From Sediminibacillus massiliensis (GTDB taxonomy: Bacteria > Bacillota > Bacilli > Bacillales > Amphibacillaceae): a stretch of 64,000 nucleotides of DNA. The notes beneath the pieces were generated by a model that did no database searches, was not told the DNA's origin, and worked only from the letters and a program-made list of their open reading frames with translations. Where the stretch lies: positions 1,389,823 through 1,453,822 of the forward strand of contig NZ_LT732535.1 of NCBI RefSeq assembly GCF_900156915.1, in the 5' to 3' direction. Both the position numbers and the translations under genes were made by a program. Below are positions 43,461-52,869 of this stretch, one piece after another. The first letter of the stretch is position 1. Each line of letters starts with the position of its first letter.

Positions 43461-44261
43461 TCAAACAAGCCAAGTCTGACTGCCGCCTTCCACTTCCATG
43501 ATTTGGTCCCCAACACTCAGCCAAACCGATAAAGAGGAAGGATTGTAAACAAACTGACTGTCTGCGGAGAATCTGAGGTTCCTGAAAGCATTCATATAGT
43601 CGACAATTTCCATATTGGTTGCGTACCAGATATCGTTTCGGTTTCCAACGAACTGACAAAAGGTTTCGATGAGGCCCCAGTTTTGATCGTTGTCAAATTC
43701 ATAACTGTGTCCCCATACATACATCATATTTAAATATTGTTTCTTTTGGAGCTGCACAAAGTAATCAGCCAGCTCCATTAACCGATGATTATGATGACAG
43801 GTCGGGTTCCACTCTAAAAAATCGTCGGGAATAGAAAAATCTCCCGTACTAGTTACCGTTCTTGCATATTCAATCCCCAAATGAGGTAGTAATTCTTTGA
43901 TTAGTGAGTTGAATGAACCATTAGGATAAGACATCCCCCTGACCGTATATCCAGCTACCTTTTCCAAGTTTTTGCGGTCTTCGATAATTTCGTGTACAAG
44001 TTGTTCTTTCGGGGATCTGGCAATCGTCGGGTGTGTCAAGGTATGGGCTGAGATTTCATGCCCTTTGTATAACGCAGCCACTTCTTCACTGGGAATTCTG
44101 TCTCCGAATTCGAACAATCCAGAGTTCAAATGAAAAGTACCCTTGATTCCGTGACTATTAAAAATGTCTACAAGCCGTCTATCGGCCGTTCTGCCATCGT
44201 CATAACTGAGCGTAAGGACTTTGTGTCTTCCTTCAGGAAAAGTCAGGAACACTTTCGGCAA
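43461..44261 (-). CDS. Polysaccharide deacetylase family protein
   Basis: A 266-residue NodB-like protein with the DD motif in LTLSYDDGRTADRR, the metal-binding His pair in HEISAHTLTHP and SYPNGSFN. It has no signal peptide, so it may act inside the cell on a sugar amide or urea-like substrate rather than on the wall. The TTG at 44261 is preferred because GGAGG lies 8 nt upstream; the GTG at 44270 overlaps the site. Confidence 0.82.
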   Translation of the reverse strand: MPKVFLTFPEGRHKVLTLSYDDGRTADRRLVDIFNSHGIKGTFHLNSGLFEFGDRIPSEEVAALYKGHEISAHTLTHPTIARSPKEQLVHEIIEDRKNLEKVAGYTVRGMSYPNGSFNSLIKELLPHLGIEYARTVTSTGDFSIPDDFLEWNPTCHHNHRLMELADYFVQLQKKQYLNMMYVWGHSYEFDNDQNWGLIETFCQFVGNRNDIWYATNMEIVDYMNAFRNLRFSADSQFVYNPSSLSVWLSVGDQIMEVEGGSQTWLV

Positions 44262-44385
44262 TGAACCCACCTCCGTTTAATCGTTAGCTTTGTAAATAAA
44301 TCTCAGCAACTAGCGCTTTCATCATTTTATCATAAAATTCCAAAAATTTTTTTTTGTATGAAGTTAAATTTATCCATGATTTAAC

Positions 44386-44440
44386 AGCAGAAGAAAAGAA
44401 CTCCCCGCTTTGAGGAAGTTCTTTTCTTCTGCTTTTTTTT
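44386..44440 (+). terminator. Strong orphan hairpin with T-run on the plus strand
   Basis: A perfect 17-bp stem (44386-44402 with 44417-44433) has a 14-nt loop and is followed by seven T. No plus-strand gene lies upstream; both neighbours are minus-strand. It may end an unannotated small RNA or antisense transcript. Confidence 0.6.
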
Positions 44441-44491
44441 AATTCAACTAAAGCCGACAATATTCTTAGTATTACAGATACGTCCAGCTCT

Positions 44492-44683
44492 TTAATTTCT
44501 CTTTTTTTCTATTTTCTCTCTATTCATTTTTGGAATAAGGAAGTACCAAGACAGAAAACCGCCTAACGACAGCCCTATTACTGTTTGCCATTTTATTTCC
44601 CCGTATATGAGACTGCCAAAAAGGATGGCAGTGACCCCAAACGTCAATGAAGAAATGATACTATTTTTCAAACGTTTACTCAT
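44492..44683 (-). CDS. Small two-helix membrane protein
   Basis: A 63-residue protein, MSKRLKNSIISSLTFGVTAILFGSLIYGE..., with two helices and basic ends (REKIEKKRN). AAAGGTGG lies upstream of the ATG at 44683. No family recognised. Confidence 0.5.
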   Translation of the reverse strand: MSKRLKNSIISSLTFGVTAILFGSLIYGEIKWQTVIGLSLGGFLSWYFLIPKMNREKIEKKRN

Positions 44684-44785
44684 TAGGGTAACCACCTTTT
44701 CATTAAGTTGGCCGTATGACAAAATACAACTAAATCACAAATCCCTACTGCATTTGGTTTGTTAAACAAACATTTCCCTGTCCAT

Positions 44786-46060
44786 TCACTCTTCCTCTAT
44801 ATTTGTATGCTCAAACGACCTTACGACATTCAAATAACTGTCCAGCAATTCATCATATTCCGGCGCATCAAACGCTAAATCGAAAGTGACTTCGTACACA
44901 TGGCCGTCTGCTTCTCTCAAAAACCAGTATTCTTCATAACCGTCAAATTCGACACGAACGCCAGTGGTGAATACTCCTGTATCAAAGTTTTCGTCTTCAT
45001 GTAAATATTCGACCGACCGGGCGTAGTCATACTGGAATGCAACAAAATCATCCAGCTGCCGATTGCGGATTTCTTCTTCCCTTGTTCTGGCATTTTCCGC
45101 TTTCGCTGCCCGAACTACTAATTCTGAACTTCTTAATCCAAAATGCTCCCTTTCAATTTCTTCCTCGTAAAGAGTTCCAAACGTATAACGATATGTATGG
45201 AATGTAGGAAAAGAGTGCCTAAACGTCGCCGCTTCCGGATTTTCAAAGGAATAGCCTACTTCGGGATATGCCCCTGTTAGATTCTCGGCTGGTTCATAGG
45301 ACAACCTTGTCGGCTGATCGTAGACAGCATTTTCTTTAAACTCTTCTTTGTTGTACGTAATTGTCCGAAGGGAGGCCAGCATGCCGTCGAACAAGTCTTC
45401 TTTCTTTTTGTCCGGAATTGACAGGGTTGCTCTAAGATATTCTTCCTCTGCTTCTCCGAACAATTTGTATTGAAGCACCCCTTGCGCTGATTCGCTTTCA
45501 ATCATATAAGTGAAAGGCTCGATATCATATTCTTCATTAGTATATACCTTCGACTCACCTTCTGATGCCTCCAAAGCTTTATCTTTCATTTCCTCTAAAT
45601 ATGCTTCAGCGTTTTCTTTGACGGCCTGTTCGACTGTTTCCTTGATTTCCTGTCCATCGGCTTCTTCTAAATCCAAAGAAAAATATTTCTCCATATAAGC
45701 ATATGTATCTTTTTTGACTGGATTAATCTCAATGGTTGGAACTTCTTCTTGTAGTTTATCGGTTGTGGTTTCAAGATCAAAGGTATATTTACTGGCTGAA
45801 GGTTCGTGCCAAAAAAACATTTTTTCCGAGGTACCTGTAACGTATCTTGAAATTCTTTCAAACGACTCATCAACCGTCACTTGGTATGAAAGTGGCAGTA
45901 ACCATCCATTTTCCTCATGAAAACCAAGATCCGGTTCGAATCCATAAGTAGTACCCTGACTATCTCCCGATTCTGCCTCCTTATCTGTCCCGCCTTCCTC
46001 GCCTGTAGAACAAGCAGTTAAAAACAAAATTCCCAACAAAAAAAATCTCGCTATCTTCAT
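44786..46060 (-). CDS. Secreted lipoprotein of unknown function
   Basis: A 424-residue lipoprotein: signal peptide with lipobox LTAC (Cys17), an acidic Gly/Ser linker, then a long acidic region that seems to contain two similar halves ending in conserved aromatic stretches. The ATG at 46060 follows GGAGTG; the open frame begins at 46150. It carries many Glu/Asp, as usual for halophile surface proteins. No catalytic motif seen. Confidence 0.7.
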   Translation of the reverse strand: MKIARFFLLGILFLTACSTGEEGGTDKEAESGDSQGTTYGFEPDLGFHEENGWLLPLSYQVTVDESFERISRYVTGTSEKMFFWHEPSASKYTFDLETTTDKLQEEVPTIEINPVKKDTYAYMEKYFSLDLEEADGQEIKETVEQAVKENAEAYLEEMKDKALEASEGESKVYTNEEYDIEPFTYMIESESAQGVLQYKLFGEAEEEYLRATLSIPDKKKEDLFDGMLASLRTITYNKEEFKENAVYDQPTRLSYEPAENLTGAYPEVGYSFENPEAATFRHSFPTFHTYRYTFGTLYEEEIEREHFGLRSSELVVRAAKAENARTREEEIRNRQLDDFVAFQYDYARSVEYLHEDENFDTGVFTTGVRVEFDGYEEYWFLREADGHVYEVTFDLAFDAPEYDELLDSYLNVVRSFEHTNIEEE

Positions 46061-46180
46061 TACTACACTCCTACTGAAATTGACTTCCAAGATAATGGAT
46101 ATTTGCCAGGCCATTATAACAAAAAATCCCCATGCGAATTCTCCATCCAAGGAAAAATCGCTCTTATGGAAAAAATCTAT

Positions 46181-46324
46181 CTAATTTTTACTATTCCTGC
46201 TTATATCCTCTCGTAATTTTCTTATTTCTTCGGTTTGTTCCAATATATTGTTGTTCACTTTTCTCAACGCGTCATATACCGCAAAAATCCCGGCAAAAAT
46301 TAAAATACCGAATAAAATCCCCAT
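46181..46324 (-). CDS. Small membrane-anchored coiled-coil protein
   Basis: A 47-residue protein: a helix MGILFGILIFAGIFAVYDAL followed by a charged coiled-coil-like tail (NNILEQTEEIRKLREDISRN). GAAGGTGAG precedes the ATG. It has the shape of many small Bacillus membrane proteins; function unknown. Confidence 0.55.
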   Translation of the reverse strand: MGILFGILIFAGIFAVYDALRKVNNNILEQTEEIRKLREDISRNSKN

Positions 46325-46465
46325 TTTCTCACCTTCTTTTTTCTTACCAGATTAGTCATGAATCACTATCGTTCAGGAATTGCAGCTACATAAGCTTGAT
46401 TCATGCTGCTGAAATTCTCTACTCCGCTGACCCGTTTTAATGATTCCCAGCTTTTAACCTGAATG

Positions 46466-47281
46466 CTATACAATGAACTGAGTAAACCAGGCAATATATT
46501 TCGCACCGGAAATGAACAGCAATTGTGCAAGCAGAGTTCCTAACAACCTAGAAGACACCATTATTAACGAAATGTTTTTCAGCAGATAGTAATTTCCTCT
46601 TCCATTTACTACATCATCAGCGATGACGGACACCTTTGGATCCACCAGAACCACCAAAAGAATAGTTGCTATGCCGTTTATCAACCCCGATGCCATGACA
46701 GCGGTCGATGCTCTTTCAGGAGCGATTAATGCTGCATATAAAGCAGATAAAACACCTATCGTATAGATCGAAGTAATCACCATATTCGCCAGGAACAGCT
46801 TTATCGGAAAATCTTTTAATCTAGCACCTTTCAAATAAGAAAATTTCGGCAGACTAAAATGGGTGACTGCTCTTCTTATGTATCGCACAGACAGTATTTT
46901 CATAAACAAAGAGGGGACAGAACCTTTCTCCTCTGACAAATGGATAATAGCCCTTGAAAACAACGCTATGAAAGTGGGTAACAGAAGAATTCCAAATACT
47001 GTTCCGCCAGTGGCTGCTCCTATAAGAAAACGGAATTGGGTTTCTACAAACTCCAAAGTATTCTCTTTTGGCGCCGTATCGATTAAACTCCCGGTAAATG
47101 GCTGCTGCATCATATTGGCCAACCTCGAAACGATTACCATTACATTGAAGAGCGACAATGCTGAGGCAATCATTTTAACCCGCGCTCCCGATAATCTTAC
47201 TGAATATGCAAGTGTTTCAATGGAATGAATAATAAATATGAACAAAGCGATGAATAATAATTTTTCCGTTATGAATTCCAT
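46466..47281 (-). CDS. amj: Lipid II flippase Amj
   Basis: A 271-residue membrane protein with about six helices and the Amj pattern: IIHSIETLAYSVRLSGARVKMIASALSLFNVMVIVSRLANMMQQP near the N-terminus and VDPKVSVIADDVVNGRG in the C-terminal part. Amj is the alternate lipid II flippase of B. subtilis, able to replace MurJ and induced through SigM. No ECF promoter was found directly upstream; the small gene at 47307 lies 26 bp before it and may share its transcript. Confidence 0.88.
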   Translation of the reverse strand: MEFITEKLLFIALFIFIIHSIETLAYSVRLSGARVKMIASALSLFNVMVIVSRLANMMQQPFTGSLIDTAPKENTLEFVETQFRFLIGAATGGTVFGILLLPTFIALFSRAIIHLSEEKGSVPSLFMKILSVRYIRRAVTHFSLPKFSYLKGARLKDFPIKLFLANMVITSIYTIGVLSALYAALIAPERASTAVMASGLINGIATILLVVLVDPKVSVIADDVVNGRGNYYLLKNISLIMVSSRLLGTLLAQLLFISGAKYIAWFTQFIV

Positions 47282-47306
47282 AACCTACCTTCTCTTCTTC
47301 CTTTAA

Positions 47307-47471
47307 CTAATTCTCTTTCTTCCAATCATCGTAAAATTTTTTTAAAATAGTATTAGTTTCGTTTAGTGTGAGTAATATCAAGAGAAGCATCATGAAAGTG
47401 ACCATTTCACCTGTAAAAAAAGATAGAACCGCGATAATAACCATCCAAATCCAGAAATGCTTTTTATTCAT
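47307..47471 (-). CDS. Small membrane protein upstream of amj
   Basis: A 54-residue protein, MNKKHFWIWMVIIAVLSFFTGEM..., with one or two helices and a charged C-terminus (KKFYDDWKKEN). GGGAGG is 7 nt before the ATG. It is likely co-transcribed with amj. Confidence 0.55.
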   Translation of the reverse strand: MNKKHFWIWMVIIAVLSFFTGEMVTFMMLLLILLTLNETNTILKKFYDDWKKEN

Positions 47472-47574
47472 ACTCTGCCTCCCGACGATTTAATAAACTA
47501 AAATACTTTCAAACCAAAACTGAGCAAAATACTAGAATTTAAATATAGACTATTTTTAAAGGAGCATTTCTGAC

Positions 47575-47877
47575 ATGAAATATTTAAAATTTGCTGTTTA
47601 TCACTTCATATTATTTATCCCTGGATTAATCGTTGTTACCTTTCTCGACGAAAACACTGGTCCGCCGTTTGATTATTATGATGCGGTATATGGCATTATT
47701 TCTGTTACCATTTATGTATTTGCTGGTATCGTGATCAACAAACTATACAAGCAATTCACATCCATTACACCGGGGATCAAAATATTGGTGTCTTTAATGG
47801 CTTTTATTGCGGCGGTCGTTTGTTTGGGTTTGATAGAGAGTATTTGGTTCGAGATAACCGGAGAAATGTTATTTTAG
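47575..47877 (+). CDS. Three-helix membrane protein of unknown function
   Basis: A 100-residue protein with helices near residues 8-24, 38-55 and 68-88. AAAGGAGC lies upstream of the ATG. It is isolated between minus-strand genes. Confidence 0.6.
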   Translation: MKYLKFAVYHFILFIPGLIVVTFLDENTGPPFDYYDAVYGIISVTIYVFAGIVINKLYKQFTSITPGIKILVSLMAFIAAVVCLGLIESIWFEITGEMLF

Positions 47878-47891
47878 TCTTTTATAAGAAT

Positions 47892-47910
47892 GCCTGTTTT
47901 CGAAACAGGC
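47892..47910. terminator. Hairpin between converging genes
   Basis: A perfect 8-bp stem GCCTGTTT/AAACAGGC with a 3-nt loop and weak T-content on either side. It may end the gene at 47575 or the GNAT gene. Confidence 0.45.
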
Positions 47911-47942
47911 AGCTAATCATAACAAATAAAACCCTTCTTTCT

Positions 47943-48455
47943 TCAAATTGGCCTCTTGAACCTTAAGGTCGGATACTCATCCTCTTGCTCTTCACCTTCA
48001 AAGCTGAATCTTTTAGCTTTATAAAAAAGGATTCCTTTCTCGTTCCCTTTCAGTACCGAAACCCATTGTTCGGAAGCACCATATGATTTTTGCTGGTTTG
48101 TAATCGCATCAAGCAAAAGGGTGCCTATTCCCTGCTTTCTTTTGCCCGGGCTTATATATAACACATAAATTTCACCAGCAGAATCATCGATCAAACCACC
48201 GCCGCCAGCACCGACAACCTTTCCATCCTCTAAAGCGACAAAATAACCACCCCATTCCTTAGATTCTGTTTTCACTTCTTTTAAGATTCTTTCATGATTA
48301 TAGAATTCTGTTATGATAGAATTGATATATTCATCTGAACATAGTCCGCGATAAGCAGACCAGTTCGCATCAATACAAACTTTTGCGATTCCCTGAACGC
48401 GGGTTGGAGTTGCCTTGCAGACTTTGATTATGTGTTGCTTTTCTACCCTCTCCAT
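47943..48455 (-). CDS. GNAT family N-acetyltransferase
   Basis: A 170-residue acetyltransferase. Motif A is YVLYISPGKRKQGIGTLLLDAI (acetyl-CoA loop Q/RxxGxG/A), preceded by GGYFVALEDGKVVGAGGGGLID. The ATG at 48455 (MERVEKQH) follows GGAG with good spacing; the frame is open to 48578. Substrate unknown. Confidence 0.82.
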   Translation of the reverse strand: MERVEKQHIIKVCKATPTRVQGIAKVCIDANWSAYRGLCSDEYINSIITEFYNHERILKEVKTESKEWGGYFVALEDGKVVGAGGGGLIDDSAGEIYVLYISPGKRKQGIGTLLLDAITNQQKSYGASEQWVSVLKGNEKGILFYKAKRFSFEGEEQEDEYPTLRFKRPI

Positions 48456-48680
48456 AACATTCTCCATTCTTTTTAAGAGTATTTCCTTCAAAGTAATGCT
48501 CCCTTGTATTTTAACACAAATTTCCATTTGTTCTTCAGGTGCATGAAAGAAGATGACCATCTGATTAGACAATTTCAAATAATTATTAACGTGTGCATTT
48601 CATAAGTAGGTTTTAACTATCTTCTTTTATCCGTCCATACATGACTCACAGCAAGCCCGCCTTCAAAAATATTCTCATCA

Positions 48681-48713
48681 AAAAAAAGCGCGCCAATGCC
48701 TGGCGCGCTTTTT
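48681..48713. terminator. Terminator of the SDR gene at 48729
   Basis: A perfect stem AAAAAGCGCGCCA/TGGCGCGCTTTTT with a 5-nt loop. T-runs on both strands make it bidirectional. Confidence 0.9.
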
Positions 48714-48728
48714 GCTGTTCATTGTTTA

Positions 48729-49616
48729 TTAGTTGGCATTCAAGCCTCCTGTTGCACTGTACACATGGCCCGTAACATAGCTTGCTTGTTCGGAAGCCAA
48801 GAAAACATATATACCGCTCAATTCAACTGGCTGGCCTGCACGTCCTAAAGGAGCTGCAGGTGTTTCTTGTCCGAATTTCGGGATGTTTTCCTGCGGCTGC
48901 CCGCCGGATATTTGCAGTGGTGACCAGAACGGTCCGGGAGCCACGGAGTTTACACGGATTCCTTTTGAGGCCACTTGCTTGGACAATGCTTTTGTAAATC
49001 CGACAATAGCACTTTTCGTTGCGCCGTAATCCAGCAGCATTGGTGACGGATTATACCCTTCCACAGATGATGTAGTAATAATCGAGCTTCCCTCAGGCAG
49101 ATGAGGAATTGCTTCTTGAACAACCCAGTACAAGGAAAATACATTTGTCTGGAAAGTGGACAAAATCTGGTCTGTGGTTAGGTCCTCGATATCTTGCACC
49201 GCCTGTTGTTCACCGGCAACAAGGGCTAAGATATCAAGTCCGTCCAGTTCCTTCACCGCATCTTGTACTAATGAGCGGCAAAACTCCTCATCCCGTAGAT
49301 CTCCGGGAAGTAAAACTGCTTTTCGCCCTTCTTGCTCGATTAGTTCTTTCACTTCAAGAGCATCCGGCTCTTCAACCGGAAGATAGTTGAGGGCTACATC
49401 GGCCCCTTCTCGTGCATAGGCAATCGCAGTAGCCCGGCCGATTCCTGAGTCACCACCTGTGATCAGGGCTTTCCTTCCTTCTAGTTGTCCGGATCCCTTG
49501 TAACTCTTTTCCCCACAGTCAGGCTGAGGATCCATTTCTTTTTGGATTCCCGGCGGGTTTTGATATTGTTTTGGATAATCTTGATTATAATATTTTTCTA
49601 ATGGATTTTCAGGCAT
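48729..49616 (-). CDS. SDR family oxidoreductase (YhdF/YhxC-like, general-stress type)
   Basis: A 295-residue SDR with the ~45-residue N-terminal extension typical of this group ([24 protein letters not shown]). It has the Rossmann motif [10 protein letters not shown], a catalytic Ser, YGATK, and a C-terminal [13 protein letters not shown]. subtilis relatives are SigB-dependent stress proteins. The usual NNAG motif reads LVAG here. Own terminator downstream. Confidence 0.88.
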   Translation of the reverse strand: MPENPLEKYYNQDYPKQYQNPPGIQKEMDPQPDCGEKSYKGSGQLEGRKALITGGDSGIGRATAIAYAREGADVALNYLPVEEPDALEVKELIEQEGRKAVLLPGDLRDEEFCRSLVQDAVKELDGLDILALVAGEQQAVQDIEDLTTDQILSTFQTNVFSLYWVVQEAIPHLPEGSSIITTSSVEGYNPSPMLLDYGATKSAIVGFTKALSKQVASKGIRVNSVAPGPFWSPLQISGGQPQENIPKFGQETPAAPLGRAGQPVELSGIYVFLASEQASYVTGHVYSATGGLNAN

Positions 49617-49703
49617 TTTTCATCTTCCTTTCTTTATACCTTCTAAGCACATGATTAAATGTACCTCCACAAAATCAAGATTAAACATTCATTTCTTCAC
49701 TTA

Positions 49704-49910
49704 TTATTTGTATAAATCAAGACCCAGCTTGATAACTAGCCCTGTAAGAACAATGCCGCCAATTCCAGAAATGATTGTCCAATCCATTTCTTCTCCGTTC
49801 CAAATACTGACTAGCACCAGCAATGCAGTCATTCCCAGGATTGAGAACAAAACCCTTTTCAAAAAGTCGAACAAATTTCTCCATCTCCCTTTGCTTGGAA
49901 GTCGAATCAT
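49704..49910 (-). CDS. Small two-helix membrane protein
   Basis: Up to 68 residues with helices near 20-36 and 46-63. It lies 14 bp after the methyltransferase stop. A TTG at 49874 (MFDFLKRV) behind GGGAGATGG is an alternative start giving 56 residues. Function unknown. Confidence 0.45.
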   Translation of the reverse strand: MIRLPSKGRWRNLFDFLKRVLFSILGMTALLVLVSIWNGEEMDWTIISGIGGIVLTGLVIKLGLDLYK

Positions 49911-49924
49911 TCACTTTTCTGTAC

Positions 49925-50707
49925 TTAATCTACCGCCAACTTTATCGCCTTAGTCGCAATAAACGTTTTGATATGCTTATCGATAATCCTTGTACCGCCA
50001 AAGTCATCTTCATAGAAACCGGCAATAACGAATCCAGCGTCCATTTGTCCTTGGATTTGGTCTTCCAAAGTATGGGCATATTCTATCGTCTCGTTTGAAT
50101 CGATATAATCCTGCACTTCATCCTTTTGCAAATAATCCAATGTGGAAGAAGGGATAGAATGCCTTACATCAAGTACACCTTGCTGTTCTTGGTCGTCATC
50201 GAAAATCCAAAGTAATGGATTGGTAAAGCCAGCAATCAAAACACCTTTATTTTTAAGTACCCTTGAGGCCTCGTTCCATACAGGTTGTACATTGTTTACA
50301 AATAAATTGGAAACAGGATGGACGATTATATCAAAATAGCCATCTTCAAAGTCGCTAAGATCTGTCATATCCCCTTGTGCGGTTTTTAATGTCAAGCCAT
50401 CCCGTTTGGCTACCTTTTCATCTTGTGCTAATTGTTTTGCGGAAATATCCGTAACCGTAACGTCCGCTCCAGCCGCAGCTAAAACCGGACCCTGCTGTCC
50501 GCCGCCTGAAGCAAGGCAAAGTATTTTCAACCCTTTTAAAGATTCCGGAAACCAGCTTCTGGGAACAGGTTTTTCTGTAGTGACAGTTATGTTCCAATCA
50601 CCTTTTCTACTTTTTTCAATCACTTCGCTACTAACTAACCGAGTGTACCTTGAGCCCTCTTCTACTTTTTTATCCCATGCATTGCTGTTTTGTTGTGTTG
50701 CATCCAT
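49925..50707 (-). CDS. Class I SAM-dependent methyltransferase
   Basis: A 260-residue protein with motif I as ILCLASGGGQQGPVLAAAGADVTVTDIS, then QGDMTDLSDFEDGYFDIIVHPVSNLFV and VLKNKGVLIAGFTNP. The SGGGQQ variant is typical of an uncharacterised Bacillus methyltransferase group. AGGGGGATTC precedes the ATG. Substrate unknown. Confidence 0.85.
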   Translation of the reverse strand: MDATQQNSNAWDKKVEEGSRYTRLVSSEVIEKSRKGDWNITVTTEKPVPRSWFPESLKGLKILCLASGGGQQGPVLAAAGADVTVTDISAKQLAQDEKVAKRDGLTLKTAQGDMTDLSDFEDGYFDIIVHPVSNLFVNNVQPVWNEASRVLKNKGVLIAGFTNPLLWIFDDDQEQQGVLDVRHSIPSSTLDYLQKDEVQDYIDSNETIEYAHTLEDQIQGQMDAGFVIAGFYEDDFGGTRIIDKHIKTFIATKAIKLAVD

Positions 50708-50770
50708 ATGAATCCCCCTGTCTGTTTATGAAGCTGTCATTTGATACCAAATGAATTAGTTCCCTTTTCA

Positions 50771-52000
50771 TCAAAAGGCTTTAGTCATTACCGGTTTATT
50801 ACTAGTCAGAAACAGTAGATTCACTTTATGGACAAAACTCTCGTCAGAAACTTTTGCCAAGCCCCATTTGACGAAGGAATAAAAATTGTCAGCACCCATC
50901 ATGAGGGATGAAAATTCTCCAATAAACATGGTTAACTCTACATCTGAAAAGCCTTCTTCTGTAATTTCTACTATTTCCCCGTCCCTGAATTTTACAATGA
51001 AGGGCTGGTCGTTCTCAGAGCATAGATCATCATAAATCATCAACTTGATCGAAATGGTTACTTGGTTAAAACGATGGTTCTTTTCTTTTAACTCTTCAAA
51101 AAACCCTCTTACATTGATTATCCTGTACATTACTCCGGTCCCGACATTCTCGATATGTTTATGATCGGTGCTTGAAGGTAGATCAATCATTGTATCCAGG
51201 CCGCTTTCCGGGGAGTTGATGAAATGAATGATGTCATCCAAATTAGAATGGATAACAACCCTTTTAATTTGATCTGATTGATTGCTGAAGAAAGTAGAGA
51301 ATTCCTTCATTACATCTGGATTTTCAAAAAACATTTCATGTATATGTAATTGATGTTCGTTGATACTGTACACAAAATACCCCTTCACTTCTCCAGCTTC
51401 CACATAACCGATCACTCTTCCAAACAAAAACGGCCTGTTCAGCTCCCGCTCATGGGGAAATCTTTTTGTCATTCCGTGCGTTCTGGAGTAAATCCGGTTA
51501 TAACACTCCATGATTGGTATCCGGTCTTCAGTCGATAGTTCTTGTAAATGGCTTTTTGCTTGAAAGTCGACAAATTCTTTTGGTTTTATGTAAACTTGAT
51601 GGGCACGTGTTCCAATTCCAAAACCCATTTTCCGATAAAAACCTACCTGAAAAGGATTGAGCATAACGATATTTGTATTTGACTCTGCATTGATTTGAAT
51701 GAAATATTGCAACAAACGATACGCATTCTTTTCTTTCTTATGTAACATATCAACAGCCAGCATCCCCACACCTCCAGCTTGAACGGTAGTAGAGGAGAAA
51801 TTCATTTCAAATTCGAAAGTTCTCATCCCGGCAATTAAAGTGTCTTGTTCAAATAAACCGTATAATTTTTCTGTCGGGGTTTCTTCAATGTGGTTTTGGA
51901 GCCATTGATCTGCATTAAGCCCTTCAAACGCAGAATTGGCTAATTTTGCAAACGCTTTGTAGTTGCTGCCTGATATTTTATTGATTTGTTTTGTATCCAT
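50771..52000 (-). CDS. Eis-like GNAT acetyltransferase with SCP2-type C-terminus
   Basis: A 409-residue protein: N-terminal GNAT part (VGMLAVDMLHKKEKNAYRLLQYFIQINA, MGFGIGTRAHQVY), a second GNAT-like half, and a C-terminal SCP2/sterol-carrier-like domain (IVKFRDGEIVEITEEGFSDVELTMFIGEFSSLMMG). This three-part layout is that of the Eis family, whose members acetylate multiple amines, including aminoglycosides in mycobacteria. The start at 52000 follows AGGAGGTAGAC. A resistance function is not implied. Confidence 0.85.
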   Translation of the reverse strand: MDTKQINKISGSNYKAFAKLANSAFEGLNADQWLQNHIEETPTEKLYGLFEQDTLIAGMRTFEFEMNFSSTTVQAGGVGMLAVDMLHKKEKNAYRLLQYFIQINAESNTNIVMLNPFQVGFYRKMGFGIGTRAHQVYIKPKEFVDFQAKSHLQELSTEDRIPIMECYNRIYSRTHGMTKRFPHERELNRPFLFGRVIGYVEAGEVKGYFVYSINEHQLHIHEMFFENPDVMKEFSTFFSNQSDQIKRVVIHSNLDDIIHFINSPESGLDTMIDLPSSTDHKHIENVGTGVMYRIINVRGFFEELKEKNHRFNQVTISIKLMIYDDLCSENDQPFIVKFRDGEIVEITEEGFSDVELTMFIGEFSSLMMGADNFYSFVKWGLAKVSDESFVHKVNLLFLTSNKPVMTKAF

Positions 52001-52167
52001 GTCTACCTCCTGCAAGGTTATTCTTTATCAAAATAAGTTACACAGCTTGATGATTTAATAGATTTTCTGATACATAAAATTCCCTTGCTTTAATGAAGTC
52101 GCTCGCAATAGCTTTCTCTTCAACTTGAATCTCATTCAAGGTCTGCACCCTTTTTATTTTTGCTGAT

Positions 52168-52698
52168 TTACCTTTGGTTTCCTTGATATTCCCTTTCTAT
52201 CAAGTACACAAAATAATCAGTGGAGATGCCTTCGTGTCCTAACTGCCTCAGCATGGCTGCGACATTTCCCCTATGATAGGTTCCATGATTGATAAGATGC
52301 CTGATCATGTCCGATACAGGAATAACGATATTCCCATGTTTTGGATGGTCAATAGACAACTCACTGTCCGGATCTGTCTTAACGAGGAACTTACGGTATT
52401 TCCTTTCCATCTGTCCATATAAGTCTATGATTTCTTCCATCGATTTTCCCGAGAAATGATCGGTTAGTTCAGGCCGTTTCACAAATTCCTCGATATTTTG
52501 AAACGCTTCTCCCTGCATCACTTCCAACCAAATCGATTCTGTAAAGTACATATGGACAAATACTGTCGCCAAGGTGGGGAAAATGCTTTCCAGTTCTTCA
52601 TGAAACACCGGTTCCGGAATAGACTTAATGTGCTTAAACAACCTGTCATTGGCCCATACATGGTAGGTATACTGCTCTTCCAACTCTCGATATAACAT
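52168..52698 (-). CDS. DinB family protein
   Basis: A 176-residue four-helix-bundle protein. Metal-binding His residues are seen in TVFVHMYFTE and LINHGTYHRGNVAAMLRQLG, as in DinB/YfiT-like thiol-dependent hydrolases and transferases. The ATG at 52698 follows GGAGGGGGAG. B. subtilis YjoA is a likely relative. Bacillithiol-dependent activity is possible by family but not shown. Confidence 0.87.
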   Translation of the reverse strand: MLYRELEEQYTYHVWANDRLFKHIKSIPEPVFHEELESIFPTLATVFVHMYFTESIWLEVMQGEAFQNIEEFVKRPELTDHFSGKSMEEIIDLYGQMERKYRKFLVKTDPDSELSIDHPKHGNIVIPVSDMIRHLINHGTYHRGNVAAMLRQLGHEGISTDYFVYLIEREYQGNQR

Positions 52699-52718
52699 AG
52701 AATCTCCCCCTCCAATCT

Positions 52719-52865
52719 TCACTCTTCGTCTATTTCAAACCTCGGTTTGCTGAAAAAGGCACCTGCGAACATAAACAACAGGCTTAGTAAAATACCACTC
52801 GCTCCTTTACCGAAGTAAGCAAATACCGGAATACACAAAGCAGCAAGCAGAAACATAAGCCTCAT
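52719..52865 (-). CDS. Small membrane protein
   Basis: A 48-residue protein, MRLMFLLAALCIPVFAYFGKG..., with two short helices and an acidic tail (EIDEE). A GAGGGGG tract lies 8 nt before the ATG. It begins 4 bp after the stop of the gene at 52870 and is surely co-transcribed with it. Confidence 0.55.
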   Translation of the reverse strand: MRLMFLLAALCIPVFAYFGKGASGILLSLLFMFAGAFFSKPRFEIDEE

Positions 52866-52869
52866 CAAA

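Noticed and set aside
43461-44261. Polysaccharide deacetylase as a peptidoglycan deacetylase
   Set aside because: No signal peptide or membrane anchor, so a wall substrate is not supported; only the family is claimed.
46340-46465. Frame after amj reading about VKSWESLKRVSGVENFSS and ending AIPER
   Set aside because: No convincing start or ribosome site and no recognised family; it may be a chance frame or a remnant, not enough to call a gene.
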